Positions 44,344-53,298 of a DNA stretch of 64,000 bases are shown here, piece by piece. The notes below the pieces were generated by a model. That model was not told the origin of the DNA and did no database searches. It worked only from the letters and a program-made list of their open reading frames with translations. The stretch lies in NCBI GenBank assembly GCA_021772615.1, contig JAJFLQ010000048.1, forward strand, positions 84,057-148,056, given 5' to 3'. This DNA is from Verrucomicrobiota bacterium (GTDB taxonomy: Bacteria; Verrucomicrobiota; Lentisphaeria; JABSQK01; JAJFLO01). The position numbers were made by a program, and so were the translations under genes. Numbering within the stretch: the stretch's first letter is position 1; each line of letters starts with the position of its first letter.

Positions 44344-45758
44344 AGGTCGTCATCCTCGCTTGACCCGGATTTCGGGCGGACCTTCGATGCACTACCCTCC
44401 TTGTGACCGCCATCCGGTGCATGGCGGCCGACGCTGCCCTCATCCTTCTTTGAGTCGGCCTTTGGAGCATCGTCAGCGGCCTTCCGATCGTCCGACACCC
44501 TGGTTCCAAAGCTGCTCTCAGCCTTTACCTCATCGGCGAGGTAGTGTTCCACCAGGCCCGGCTGATATTTCCTCAGCCACTTGGTGACCATCGGATCACG
44601 CTTGATTATACGGCGCAGATACTGTTTTATTAGTCGTTGCTCATGCGGTTTCACGTCTTTATCCGGGCGTTTGCCGATGATTTTATTGATCCGTTCAGCG
44701 ATTAATTCGGTCACCCGCGCTTCGGCGCGGAGTCGGTCCCGATCGTTTGCATCACGGCGTTGAATGAGATTTTCGAATTCACGAGTCGTGGCTGCGATGT
44801 TGGGTTTCAGTTCGTTGCTGCGCTTCTCATAACCCGCCTGGATGACGGCGATTTCATCCCTCAACGTCAGCAACGGCTCCTCCAGGTCGCCGGCATCTTC
44901 TGACAGAGCCTCGATTTCGGCGCGGATCACGTCGAGGTCCAATCCGGCTTCCGCATTGATTGCGGCATATTCGACCAACGACTCGCGCTCCGTGAAAAAC
45001 GCACGATACAGCCCCTGCTTCGAATTTCCCCCCATCAACAAACCGGCCAGGAAGCCGAGAATCAACACCAAGAACAAGGTGCCATAGGACATCAGGCTCG
45101 CCATAGTGTCGCCCCGAACCAACGGCGCCTCGGACAATGCATCACCGGCGTCGCCCGCTACAGCTTGTACCTGATCAAAGGCCTCCACCGCACCGGTGGT
45201 AAGTCGTACTTCGTCTTTTCCCACCCAGTAACGCTCCATGGGTACGCTCTGGCCGTCTTTCCAGAAAAAGCAACCTTCCGTATGTGCCTTGGTTTCGATC
45301 ACCACGGCGACCTGATAGGGAAGATTGAAAAAATTCTCCTGGATGAAGCTGTCCATGCCGGACAGAAAAATTCCGAAGCCGGGATGGGTGTGGTACCAGC
45401 CGACAATCCGTTTATTCGGGTACTCGCTGTCTATGCGGTCGTGGATATACTTCCACGTTTCGTGCGTAAACGTGACCTGCGTGCCGTAGTTGTTGGATTT
45501 CTGCCCCTCAATGGAAGCGTCAATGGTCAAATAACACCCGGCATTGTCGACACAAACATCGCCAATCAAGACGCCGCACAGCTCCACCTCGGTGGTGGTG
45601 TTGGCGTGTGTTTTCATCTTGTGATAGGCGTCCGGCTCGAAATATACGCGGAAACTTTTCTCCACCGTTACCGGAAAGTTCTTCTTTACGGCAACGTCCT
45701 TGTCGATGCCGAGATAGTCGGGACCGGTCCCGGCTGCTGCCTGATTCTTTTGCGTCAT
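44340..45758 (-). CDS. membrane-anchored JAB/JAMM metallopeptidase (deubiquitinase-like)
   Basis: 472 residues. The JAMM motif is complete: Glu59 (VELCGVLIG), His123/His125 (WYHTHPGFG), Ser133 and Asp136 (FLSGMD). It removes or matures ubiquitin-like proteins. One membrane helix lies at ~224-243, followed by a long coiled-coil region (~250-420) and a basic/acidic low-complexity tail. A JAB enzyme with a C-terminal membrane anchor is unusual; the catalytic domain precedes the anchor and so is probably cytosolic. Its start overlaps the E1 stop by four bases. Confidence 0.93.
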   Translation of the reverse strand: MTQKNQAAAGTGPDYLGIDKDVAVKKNFPVTVEKSFRVYFEPDAYHKMKTHANTTTEVELCGVLIGDVCVDNAGCYLTIDASIEGQKSNNYGTQVTFTHETWKYIHDRIDSEYPNKRIVGWYHTHPGFGIFLSGMDSFIQENFFNLPYQVAVVIETKAHTEGCFFWKDGQSVPMERYWVGKDEVRLTTGAVEAFDQVQAVAGDAGDALSEAPLVRGDTMASLMSYGTLFLVLILGFLAGLLMGGNSKQGLYRAFFTERESLVEYAAINAEAGLDLDVIRAEIEALSEDAGDLEEPLLTLRDEIAVIQAGYEKRSNELKPNIAATTREFENLIQRRDANDRDRLRAEARVTELIAERINKIIGKRPDKDVKPHEQRLIKQYLRRIIKRDPMVTKWLRKYQPGLVEHYLADEVKAESSFGTRVSDDRKAADDAPKADSKKDEGSVGRHAPDGGHKEGSASKVRPKSGSSEDDDL

Positions 45759-46990
45759 GTTTGGTCTCCAGGCCGGTCGTCGGACAGCAACGGCCCAAGT
45801 ACGATCCCGGCGTCGCCATCAAAACAATAGGCACGGCGATCAGAGCCGGATCGGGCAATTAGAATATCGAATGCAGGTACCCCGATCTCTGCAAGACGCA
45901 TGGTATTGAGGGTTTCGTCGTACCCCAACGTAGCCAGCGTTTCCGGTGTCCGAAGTTCGCTGCAACGCGGGCATCTTCCCTGGCCTTCGCTGACTTTTCC
46001 GAGCGAGCAGAAGACAGGCTCGTTGTCGCCGCAGCCAGGACATAAGAGGGATGTGATGATATCCCGGCTTAATTCCACGACTGCGTCGTGGCCCAGATCC
46101 GAACGGGCCCTGTCCAGCAGTTGGCCTACGGTCATATCCTCGACGCCGCAGCCGAGCCGGACGATATCCGGCATGACATCATGCGCATAACAATCGGGTT
46201 TTCGCGGATACGTGACTGTGTAGGCGTCACCGGTGAGACCATTGAACATAAAGCCCTTGCCGCCCAGAACCGGCATGTCGTGGAGGAACTTGATCGCCTC
46301 CTGAACCTCGAATCCGGCAATGATGCTGCCGGTCGTCGGTGTGGTCGGGGTCCGCCCCTGGAGCATTTCGTCGCGAGTAAGCAACGCGCACGAGCGGCGC
46401 GCCTCGAGCATTTTCCAGTCGGTATCGGTCATGGTACATTCGTAACACGGTCCGTCGCCCGGGCTGAACACGCGTGCAACGCCGTCGAGCACTTCGATGG
46501 CGCCGTCGATCCAGGTCGTGCCAAGCAGTAACGCGTGGTGATTGATCGAGACGCGCGCCTCGCGATTGTCCATGCCCGCCAATACGATGTCGGCCCACTG
46601 ATAGACGCCCCTGCCAAGGTCGTAAACGATGTTGCCGATGAACGGATGCGTGCGCATGTCGGGATAGATGTCCCGGGCGCGTTGACACGCGACCTCCGCC
46701 TTGAACCGACCGTTGTCACTGCTGCGATACAGGCAGGACCGTGATAGATTGGAGTTTTCGATCCGGTCCATATCCGCCACCAGCACAGAACCGATACCGA
46801 GCAGCGCCAGATTCTTCAGTATTTCGTTGCCAAGTGCGCCGGCGCCGATGACAACGACGCGGGCGCCGGATAATCGCGACTGATCCCACCACGAGATCAG
46901 TTCGAAACGGCTGAAGCGGTGGTCATCCGCACCAGCAACATCCTTCTGCCGTATCACAACCGGATCGGCATTCTGCAGGTCGGCGGTCAT
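45755..46990 (-). CDS. E1-like ubiquitin-activating enzyme (ThiF fold) with C-terminal zinc ribbon
   Basis: 411 residues. Rossmann nucleotide site GAGALGNE (49-56), VADMDRIENSNLSR (71-84) and a CYEC zinc pair at 182-185. A catalytic-cysteine candidate is Cys201 (RRSCALLTRDEM), followed by TPTTPTTGSIIAGFEVQEA, the ThiF/MoeB-like block. C317/C320 (CPGC) and C340/C343 (CPRC) form an extra ribbon. The enzyme should adenylate the Ubl C-terminus and pass it to the E2. It starts within the Ubl stop codon (TAATG). Confidence 0.94.
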   Translation of the reverse strand: MTADLQNADPVVIRQKDVAGADDHRFSRFELISWWDQSRLSGARVVVIGAGALGNEILKNLALLGIGSVLVADMDRIENSNLSRSCLYRSSDNGRFKAEVACQRARDIYPDMRTHPFIGNIVYDLGRGVYQWADIVLAGMDNREARVSINHHALLLGTTWIDGAIEVLDGVARVFSPGDGPCYECTMTDTDWKMLEARRSCALLTRDEMLQGRTPTTPTTGSIIAGFEVQEAIKFLHDMPVLGGKGFMFNGLTGDAYTVTYPRKPDCYAHDVMPDIVRLGCGVEDMTVGQLLDRARSDLGHDAVVELSRDIITSLLCPGCGDNEPVFCSLGKVSEGQGRCPRCSELRTPETLATLGYDETLNTMRLAEIGVPAFDILIARSGSDRRAYCFDGDAGIVLGPLLSDDRPGDQT

Positions 46991-47283
46991 TACGGTCGAT
47001 TTCGCGCCCCGGCGGTGATCTCGGGCTGAATTCGCAGCACATCGCCTTCTCCTACGTCCGCGTCCGATAAGGTTTCGGTATCGAGCAACTGCCGACCACT
47101 CGCTTTGTGATGAAACTTGTAACTCATGAGTTGGCCGTCCGGACTGTTCCGGGGAAGATTCATCTTGTCGACCAGTAATGCCAGTATACGGTTTACCGGA
47201 GATTGGGAAGGGAGGCTGGCTACAATCTTCTTGTTGCCGGTTGCGTCCCAGATTTCGAGGCTGATGTTGTCGTCGTTGCTCAT
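46990..47283 (-). CDS. ubiquitin-like modifier protein
   Basis: 97 residues, beta-grasp size. The pattern ISLEIWDATGNKKIVASLPS, a helix (VNRILALLVDKMNL), YKFHHKASGRQLLDTETLSDADVGEGDVLRI is a ubiquitin-like sequence (HKASGRQL and GDVL correspond to the I44/D58 areas). The C-terminus is PEITAGARNRP: there is no Gly-Gly, but Gly92 is followed by a five-residue tail that a JAB peptidase could remove. A Shine-Dalgarno-like AGGA precedes the ATG. It lies directly before the E1 gene, the classical arrangement for such systems. Confidence 0.88.
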   Translation of the reverse strand: MSNDDNISLEIWDATGNKKIVASLPSQSPVNRILALLVDKMNLPRNSPDGQLMSYKFHHKASGRQLLDTETLSDADVGEGDVLRIQPEITAGARNRP

Positions 47284-47346
47284 TTTGGTGCTATCCTGTT
47301 ATGCCTGTGGTGATGGTTACACAACGCGGCGCGATGCCGTGTTGCA

Positions 47347-48408
47347 TTATAGTCGACTCAATTCCCGTTCCACCCGGGTATCGTCAAGGATACCCGAGAA
47401 TTCGCCCTCGGCGACGTACCATTGCCCGCCGCTGCAGATAAGCAGTTTGTGTACCGTTAGAGTTTCGCGCTTCTGATAAAACATCAGCGGTATGATCACA
47501 AAAATACCGATACATAAAAACAGCAGGATCGTAATGGCGGAATTGTATGATGTCAGTTTCATTTTGCATGAGCAGAGCGCAAACCGATCATTGGCTTCGA
47601 CAATGCGAAACTTCGAAAAGACCGACGTCCGGCCCTGGGCGCCGGATGCCAACAGAAACGCACCCCAGTGTTTCCTCAGTGATTTCGCGTCGTCAACCTC
47701 GACCGGCTTTCGGTCTATGACCACCTTTTCTACGTCCGGCAGTTTGGGTTTGGCATAGCGGCGCCCGGTCGGAGCCAATCGTATAAACGCGCGTTCGGCG
47801 CGATTCGTCTTGAGCGATGTGAAGAAACGCTTGAGCGTTGTCAACGGTTTCTCGCTCTTCTTGCGCCGCGTGATGATATCGTTGCAGAACATGACCAGCG
47901 CGACGATTCCAAATATAAATAGAAAAAAGAAACCCAGTCCCGCGAGGTCATTGACGGTGCGGTCGGCGCTCTGGCCTGCTGCTGCGCTCAACGCACCTGT
48001 CACGGCAACGAGAACGCCGATGACTGCCGAACGTCGCGTAAACGTACCGCCGCCGTACGACCGATCTTTGGCAAGATTATCCTCATTGGCCGTGTACACA
48101 TCGAGTGTTGCCGCTGCGTCGGCAAGCAGGCTTCTAAGTTTCTCGCCGGAGACATAATCACGCAGCGACTCTCCGCACAACGGGCACGACGGTTGGTCCC
48201 GCGGTATGGACTCTGCGCAATACGGACACGTGGTATTATCTGCAGGTGCTGCCGCGATCGGCGCAGCAACTGCTGCTGGGGCAACGGCCGCCCCGACTGC
48301 GGGCACCATGATGGTCGCCTGACACATCTGACAAGTCACAGAGCTGCCCGCGTATTCGTCCCGCACGTTAAAGTGTTTACCGCAACTACAATCTACCGTA
48401 ATCGGCAT
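47347..48408 (-). CDS. zinc-ribbon membrane protein, first gene of the island
   Basis: 353 residues. Residues 1-35 hold a zinc ribbon (CSCGKHFN...CQMC), and CPYC...CPLCG is a second one. Two membrane helices follow (~130-175) and two more near 300-325; the segment between is soluble. The start has a strong GGAGG Shine-Dalgarno six bases ahead. It has no known family and may be a scaffold or sensor. It sits 63 bases upstream of the Ubl gene and probably opens the operon. Confidence 0.7.
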   Translation of the reverse strand: MPITVDCSCGKHFNVRDEYAGSSVTCQMCQATIMVPAVGAAVAPAAVAAPIAAAPADNTTCPYCAESIPRDQPSCPLCGESLRDYVSGEKLRSLLADAAATLDVYTANEDNLAKDRSYGGGTFTRRSAVIGVLVAVTGALSAAAGQSADRTVNDLAGLGFFFLFIFGIVALVMFCNDIITRRKKSEKPLTTLKRFFTSLKTNRAERAFIRLAPTGRRYAKPKLPDVEKVVIDRKPVEVDDAKSLRKHWGAFLLASGAQGRTSVFSKFRIVEANDRFALCSCKMKLTSYNSAITILLFLCIGIFVIIPLMFYQKRETLTVHKLLICSGGQWYVAEGEFSGILDDTRVERELSRL

Positions 48409-48645
48409 CGTCGTCCTCCCCGGACAAAATTGATCAACGGTGCGGCGCCATGTTCTCCGGCCGCGATATCAGCATGATCGAACGTCGCCGGTTGCAAACT
48501 GAACGATCATGGAAACCGGGTCTAGTCTAACCTGTAATCGACAGCTTTACACATCTTCAAATCTATTTCGTGGTAAAATTGTCGTACTGAAATATTAGCG
48601 AGCAAAAATTTCCATTGTGGACCTGACTACGATTGCGCCGCGTCC

Positions 48646-49791
48646 TTACACTATGGTGCGCGACGCCGCGGCGTCCGGGACGAAACCATGTTCACGAAAT
48701 AATGCAGACATACTGCGTTCTCCGGCCGCACACACGCCGAATTCTGTGATCAAGGCCGTCACCAATCGCGCCGGTGTAACGTCGAATGCGTAATTCACAG
48801 CCGGGGTATCGGCCGGAATAATACGCACGCGACATGACGCGTCGTCGTGTATGCCGGTGACGAAGCGAATCTCATCGGCATCCCGTTCCTCGATCGGCAC
48901 GCCGTCGAGACCATCTGCTACGTTCCAGTCAATCGACGACGTAGGAGCTGCGACATAGAACGGAATGGCATTGTCGCGGGCCGCCAGCGCCTTGAGATAC
49001 GTACCGATCTTGTTGACTACATCGCCGGTTCGCGTGGTTCGGTCGGTGCCGACGAGGACCAAATCCACCATCGCCTTCTGCATCAGATAGCCGCCGGTGT
49101 TGTCTGCGACAACCGTGTGCGGCACGCCCGCGTTGGCCAGTTCCCAGGCAGTCAGGCGGGCGCCCTGGTTCCGTGGTCGTGTTTCATCGACCCACACGTG
49201 GATGGGAAGCCCGCGAGCATGTGCGGCGTATATCGGTGCCGTGGCGGTGCCGTGGTCGATGCATGCCAACCAGCCGGCGTTGCAGTGCGTGAGGATATGG
49301 ATCGGCCGGCCGGGATGGTCGGCGGCGGCTTGCTCGATAATGGTCAACCCGTGTTGGCCAATCCGCCGACAGACGTCGATGTCGTCGTCTGCAATGCGGT
49401 TGGCGACGTCGAGGGCAACACGACGCTTGTCCGCAATGGTCACCGCGTGGTCAAGTGCGGCGATGCTCCGATTCAATGCCCAGATAAGGTTTACGGCTGT
49501 GGGGCGGGTTTCGGCAAGGTCATGATACGCCTTTCTGATCACGGCCCCTACGGTCACCTCGGATTCAATACCAAGCATGGCCAGGTACATGCCGTAGGCG
49601 CCGGCGGCGCCGATGAGTGGCGCGCCACGAACATGCATCTCGCGAATCGCTGCCGCCATACCGGCTACATCGCAGATTTCTTCGTGAACAAGCCGATAGG
49701 GTAGCTGCCGTTGATCGATAATCTCAATGACTTCCGGATTGTCGGGCTTCGGGCGGATGGTTCGGTAGGGGACGCCATTGACTTCCATCAC
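48646..49791 (-). CDS. mtnA: S-methyl-5-thioribose-1-phosphate isomerase MtnA
   Basis: 381 residues. MtnA converts 5-methylthioribose-1-phosphate to 5-methylthioribulose-1-phosphate in the methionine salvage pathway. Catalytic Cys160 (ILTHCNAGWLA) and Asp240 (VLVGTDRTT) are both present, at exactly the usual numbers, with RGAPLIGAAGAYGM and NKIGTYLKALAA. Its start overlaps the upstream antiporter gene by four bases. The other mtn genes are absent from the window. Confidence 0.95.
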   Translation of the reverse strand: MMEVNGVPYRTIRPKPDNPEVIEIIDQRQLPYRLVHEEICDVAGMAAAIREMHVRGAPLIGAAGAYGMYLAMLGIESEVTVGAVIRKAYHDLAETRPTAVNLIWALNRSIAALDHAVTIADKRRVALDVANRIADDDIDVCRRIGQHGLTIIEQAAADHPGRPIHILTHCNAGWLACIDHGTATAPIYAAHARGLPIHVWVDETRPRNQGARLTAWELANAGVPHTVVADNTGGYLMQKAMVDLVLVGTDRTTRTGDVVNKIGTYLKALAARDNAIPFYVAAPTSSIDWNVADGLDGVPIEERDADEIRFVTGIHDDASCRVRIIPADTPAVNYAFDVTPARLVTALITEFGVCAAGERSMSALFREHGFVPDAAASRTIV

Positions 49792-52526
49792 GAATTCGCG
49801 TCAAGCACTTCCGAGGAGGGGCAGAGGAAGACTTTCGCCTTTTTGTTAAACGTCACACTGCACGGTTCGATGACGGCAGGCGGTGTTATCAATCGAAATT
49901 TCTTTTCGCCCACCAGCGCCTCACCGCTCAGAAGTACGGCCGGCCCCTTCAGAAGCCGAGGTTTGCCATTGACCTGCGACTCGAGTTGCCCGCCAAGGAG
50001 CCAGCGGCGGAGGCGCAACTGTCCCATACTGCTGTAAGGTTTCCGACGAATGAGGTCGTTTTCTGCAAACCGCGCGCCCGCGGTCTGCCATAGGCGATGC
50101 TGCAGTTCGGGTGAATCGTTCATGATCGCCTGCAGATCGGAGGCGGTTATCCACAGTGAATTGACCGGGGTCTCTGCACGCACGGTTGCCGTCCGATTCG
50201 ATCCCGTGAGTACCCCCATCTCGCCGATAACGCTGCCGGGCCCCATCAGGTCAAGGAACTGATCGGTGTCCCCGGTACGACGAAATACCTTGACCGTACC
50301 GCGCGCGATCACGCACAAACTGTCGCTTGGCGCATCTTCCTCGATCAAATTCTCTCCGGGCGCGAACAGCCGGTCGGTCGTCGCTTGATGAACCCGCTCA
50401 AACGTCGGTTCGTCCAGCTCGCTCAACCAGGAAATCTCGCGCAGCAGCTGGTGCGGTTCGGGTGGTTCTATGGCCGGTGGCGACTCAAAAACCTGTTTCA
50501 TGCGTGTTTCGATCGTTTCGATAAGCTTCTTACCTTCGGCCTCGTCGAGAACTCCGTCTCCCATCATCTTCTGAATTGCATGACGCTCATGATTCAATAC
50601 CGAACGCACAGCAGTCCGCGTCTCAATCGCAATGGTGATCTCGGGGAATGCTTCGCGCATGTTCGTCAGCGCCTTCAGTCCGGTTTCGCGATTGACATTG
50701 ATTTCCCGCTCAATGATGTCGGAGAGGTTGTCGTCGTCGACAATACCCTTCATCAATCCTGAAACCTCTTCCTGCGCAAACACGAATCCTCGGGCCACAT
50801 CATAGCTGACTGCAAGGCGGCCGTAGTATAAATGGCGAAAGATATTGCCAATGACCGGCAGCGTCTTTAGCTGCTGCAGAATCGCCGGAAACTCCCAGAG
50901 CTTTTCCAGTTCTTTGCGGCAATCCAGACGTTCGCCCCGATCCAGTGTCATGTCGGTAGACTCCACAAGACGACGGACGGAGTCGGGTCCGAGGAAACCT
51001 TCGTGATGCTGCCGCCAATAGCTGCGTTTCTCGGCGCTGAGAATCCGCCGCCTTGCCTCGCCTGCCAGATCGGTGTGGCTGGTAGCGTGTTCCTTCGATA
51101 TCGGCACATTGATATCGGGCAGATACGTGCGAACCCGCTCCCAGTCGGCGCCGCAGAGAAACCGATCGCGTTTCAGCAGATTCACGGTTTCCTCGACATC
51201 CTTGTGGACGCGACGTGCGGCTGCGGAAAGCATGAAGACCTTCGCCGGTAACACCTTATTCATCCCGAGCACACTGATAAGACTGCGGATGGTCGTCCCG
51301 TTCACGGTGAGGGTCAGGACCACGATGCCGGCGCAGAGAAAAAGAATCTGACCACCGATCGCATCTGGAATACGCGGGTCCTGCGCGACGACGAGCGCGA
51401 GCGACAACCCTACTGCGCCGCGCAATCCCCCCCACCACAGCACCACTCCATCGCGCCAGGGAAGACCGTAGCCCGTGCGTTTCATGATCGGGTAGAACAG
51501 CACGATTACCATCGCACGGACCACGTGAATACCGACATACAGGTACGCGAGCATACGCCAGTCCAGGTTTGACCCGACGTCGGCCTTGTCGGCTATCACC
51601 ACACCCACAAGGACAAAGATCAGGGTATTGAGCAGGTACGCCATCATTTCCCAGAAACGATGGAGGAATTCCTCTACTTCCGGGCTGATACTGGTCCTGC
51701 CGATGGCGGACATAACCAGCCCGAGGGCGACTACGGCCAGAACACCGGATACATGAAGGACATTTTCGGACAGGAACCAGGTGAGATACGCCGCGACTAT
51801 CGTAACCGTGATCTCAACCAGGGCATCATTGAACACATGTCGAATCCACAGAATCGTACCGGCGGCGATCAAAATGCCGACAAATGGACCGGCAATCGAT
51901 ACCCAGAGGAACTTACCGCTGATTCCGAGCGGCGTACCGATCATGCCGCCGCCTACCACGGCAGCAAATACAACCAGAAATACCACAATCGCGGTGCCGT
52001 CGTTGAGCAACGATTCCCCCTCGATCAACGTGGCCAGCTGTTTGCCCGTGCCCATCTCGCGCAGCAAGGCCACCACTGCTACAGGATCGGTAGCGCAGAC
52101 AATGGCGCCGAACATAATCGAAATTTTCCAATCCCAGCTGCCGGCAAACATCACCTTCATCAGCCACGCCACGAACAACGCGGACAAGATCAGGCCGGGC
52201 GCCGCGAGAATAACGGCCTGAATGAATATTTTCTTGAAGATATGCGTATCCATCGCGAACGCCGATTCAAAAATCAGCGTCGGCAGGAAAACGAAGAGGA
52301 TGAGATGTGGATCGAAGTCGGCAGCCTCCTGCACCGAAAAGCTCAACTCAGGCCAGATTTCGAAAAGCCATCCGTTGCGCTCCATTAATCCGAGAATCAA
52401 ACCAAAAATGAGCAGTGCAACCGTGTAGGGAAAGGGTGTCTTGCGCAGAAGATGGCGAATAGCCGCGCCGATCGCCAACGCGAGTACCAGAAAAGGCAAG
52501 ACAGAACCGACAGTTTCGTGATCCAT
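49788..52526 (-). CDS. CPA1-type Na+/H+ antiporter with C-terminal cyclic-nucleotide-binding domain
   Basis: 912 residues. About twelve membrane helices in the first ~410 residues; conserved blocks are LPTLIFESAFAMD, CATDPVAVVALLREMGTGKQLATLIEGESLLNDGTA and WGGLRGAVGLSLALV, all CPA1/NHE type. A long soluble region (~430-700) precedes a cNMP-binding roll (LFAPGENLIEEDAPSDSLCVIARG, GSVIGEMGVLTGSNRTATV; ~710-810). The domain order resembles sperm NHE and plant SOS1 proteins. It probably exchanges cations for protons under nucleotide control. The gene is coupled to mtnA. Confidence 0.92.
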   Translation of the reverse strand: MDHETVGSVLPFLVLALAIGAAIRHLLRKTPFPYTVALLIFGLILGLMERNGWLFEIWPELSFSVQEAADFDPHLILFVFLPTLIFESAFAMDTHIFKKIFIQAVILAAPGLILSALFVAWLMKVMFAGSWDWKISIMFGAIVCATDPVAVVALLREMGTGKQLATLIEGESLLNDGTAIVVFLVVFAAVVGGGMIGTPLGISGKFLWVSIAGPFVGILIAAGTILWIRHVFNDALVEITVTIVAAYLTWFLSENVLHVSGVLAVVALGLVMSAIGRTSISPEVEEFLHRFWEMMAYLLNTLIFVLVGVVIADKADVGSNLDWRMLAYLYVGIHVVRAMVIVLFYPIMKRTGYGLPWRDGVVLWWGGLRGAVGLSLALVVAQDPRIPDAIGGQILFLCAGIVVLTLTVNGTTIRSLISVLGMNKVLPAKVFMLSAAARRVHKDVEETVNLLKRDRFLCGADWERVRTYLPDINVPISKEHATSHTDLAGEARRRILSAEKRSYWRQHHEGFLGPDSVRRLVESTDMTLDRGERLDCRKELEKLWEFPAILQQLKTLPVIGNIFRHLYYGRLAVSYDVARGFVFAQEEVSGLMKGIVDDDNLSDIIEREINVNRETGLKALTNMREAFPEITIAIETRTAVRSVLNHERHAIQKMMGDGVLDEAEGKKLIETIETRMKQVFESPPAIEPPEPHQLLREISWLSELDEPTFERVHQATTDRLFAPGENLIEEDAPSDSLCVIARGTVKVFRRTGDTDQFLDLMGPGSVIGEMGVLTGSNRTATVRAETPVNSLWITASDLQAIMNDSPELQHRLWQTAGARFAENDLIRRKPYSSMGQLRLRRWLLGGQLESQVNGKPRLLKGPAVLLSGEALVGEKKFRLITPPAVIEPCSVTFNKKAKVFLCPSSEVLDANS

Positions 52527-52904
52527 TTAACGTCCTAAATGGCTTTTTTCAACATTCTGCCGCCGAACATACGGCTATTCGGTGACCACGCAGGGACGGG
52601 TGCGAAACGTCGCATGCTGGAACACGCCGTGGCGTAATGCTATCTGCGACGACCGAGTACTATATCGCACGACAACGATTATCAAAGTTCAATTCTGCCT
52701 CCGGTGAAAAGCTTTTCGATTCCAAACAGGAGTTGCGTGGAATTTTGAAAGTTGCCGATGTAGCGTTACTATAATGTCGGTCTGCGTTGCAACCGCTTTC
52801 TGTTTTCGCGATTGATGGGCGTGTTTTTGCCGCCGTGATGGGAATCCAACAGTGTCGGATCTGAATGCTGCAGACGGTCAAATATAATGTAGGAGAATCG
52901 ACCA
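52527..52904. other. divergent promoter region
   Basis: 378 bases between the antiporter start and a small membrane-protein gene on the other strand. No gene or hairpin stands out. Promoters for both are expected here. Confidence 0.5.
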
Positions 52905-53189
52905 ATGGCTAGAAGAAAAATAGGCCCTGCGTACGAACGCTCGCCATTTGAACGGCTCGCAGAGTGGGCCAATCGCAATCTTCTGATCCTCATTTCGGCG
53001 GTCTGCGTCAGTACCGTATTCTGGTTCTGCGTAAATTGGACAATTGACGGACTGATGAACTTTCTTGCCACCGGTGGGGACGCGGCGCAGGAGAAGCCCT
53101 ATTCGTCGGACGACCCGATGTGGATTATCGTCAAACTTGTTGGTTCGCTGCTGTGTATGGTTATCGTGGTGAAGAGCCGTTCAAAGTAA
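52905..53189 (+). CDS. small two-helix membrane protein, function unknown
   Basis: 94 residues with a basic N-terminus, one membrane helix (LLILISAVCVSTVFWFCVNW) and a second at the C-terminus (IIVKLVGSLLCMVIVVK). A GGAG Shine-Dalgarno lies 9 bases ahead of the ATG. No family was recognised. The next gene also encodes an unrecognised membrane-linked protein, so the pair may function together. Confidence 0.6.
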   Translation: MARRKIGPAYERSPFERLAEWANRNLLILISAVCVSTVFWFCVNWTIDGLMNFLATGGDAAQEKPYSSDDPMWIIVKLVGSLLCMVIVVKSRSK

Positions 53190-53298
53190 TCGGCAATGGC
53201 GTTACCGGTATTGCCCGGCATGACCAAAAGCAATGCCTGGCTTTGACGGCAAACATCACTTGATCACATTGAAGTTAGTCAGTTCGGGACGTGTGATA

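Noticed and set aside
39221..48408. Identity as a BIL or CBASS anti-phage operon
   Set aside because: There is no cGAS/DncV-like cyclase, no effector and no Ubl tandem of the BilA type; the RING-like, FHA and protease parts point to another system.
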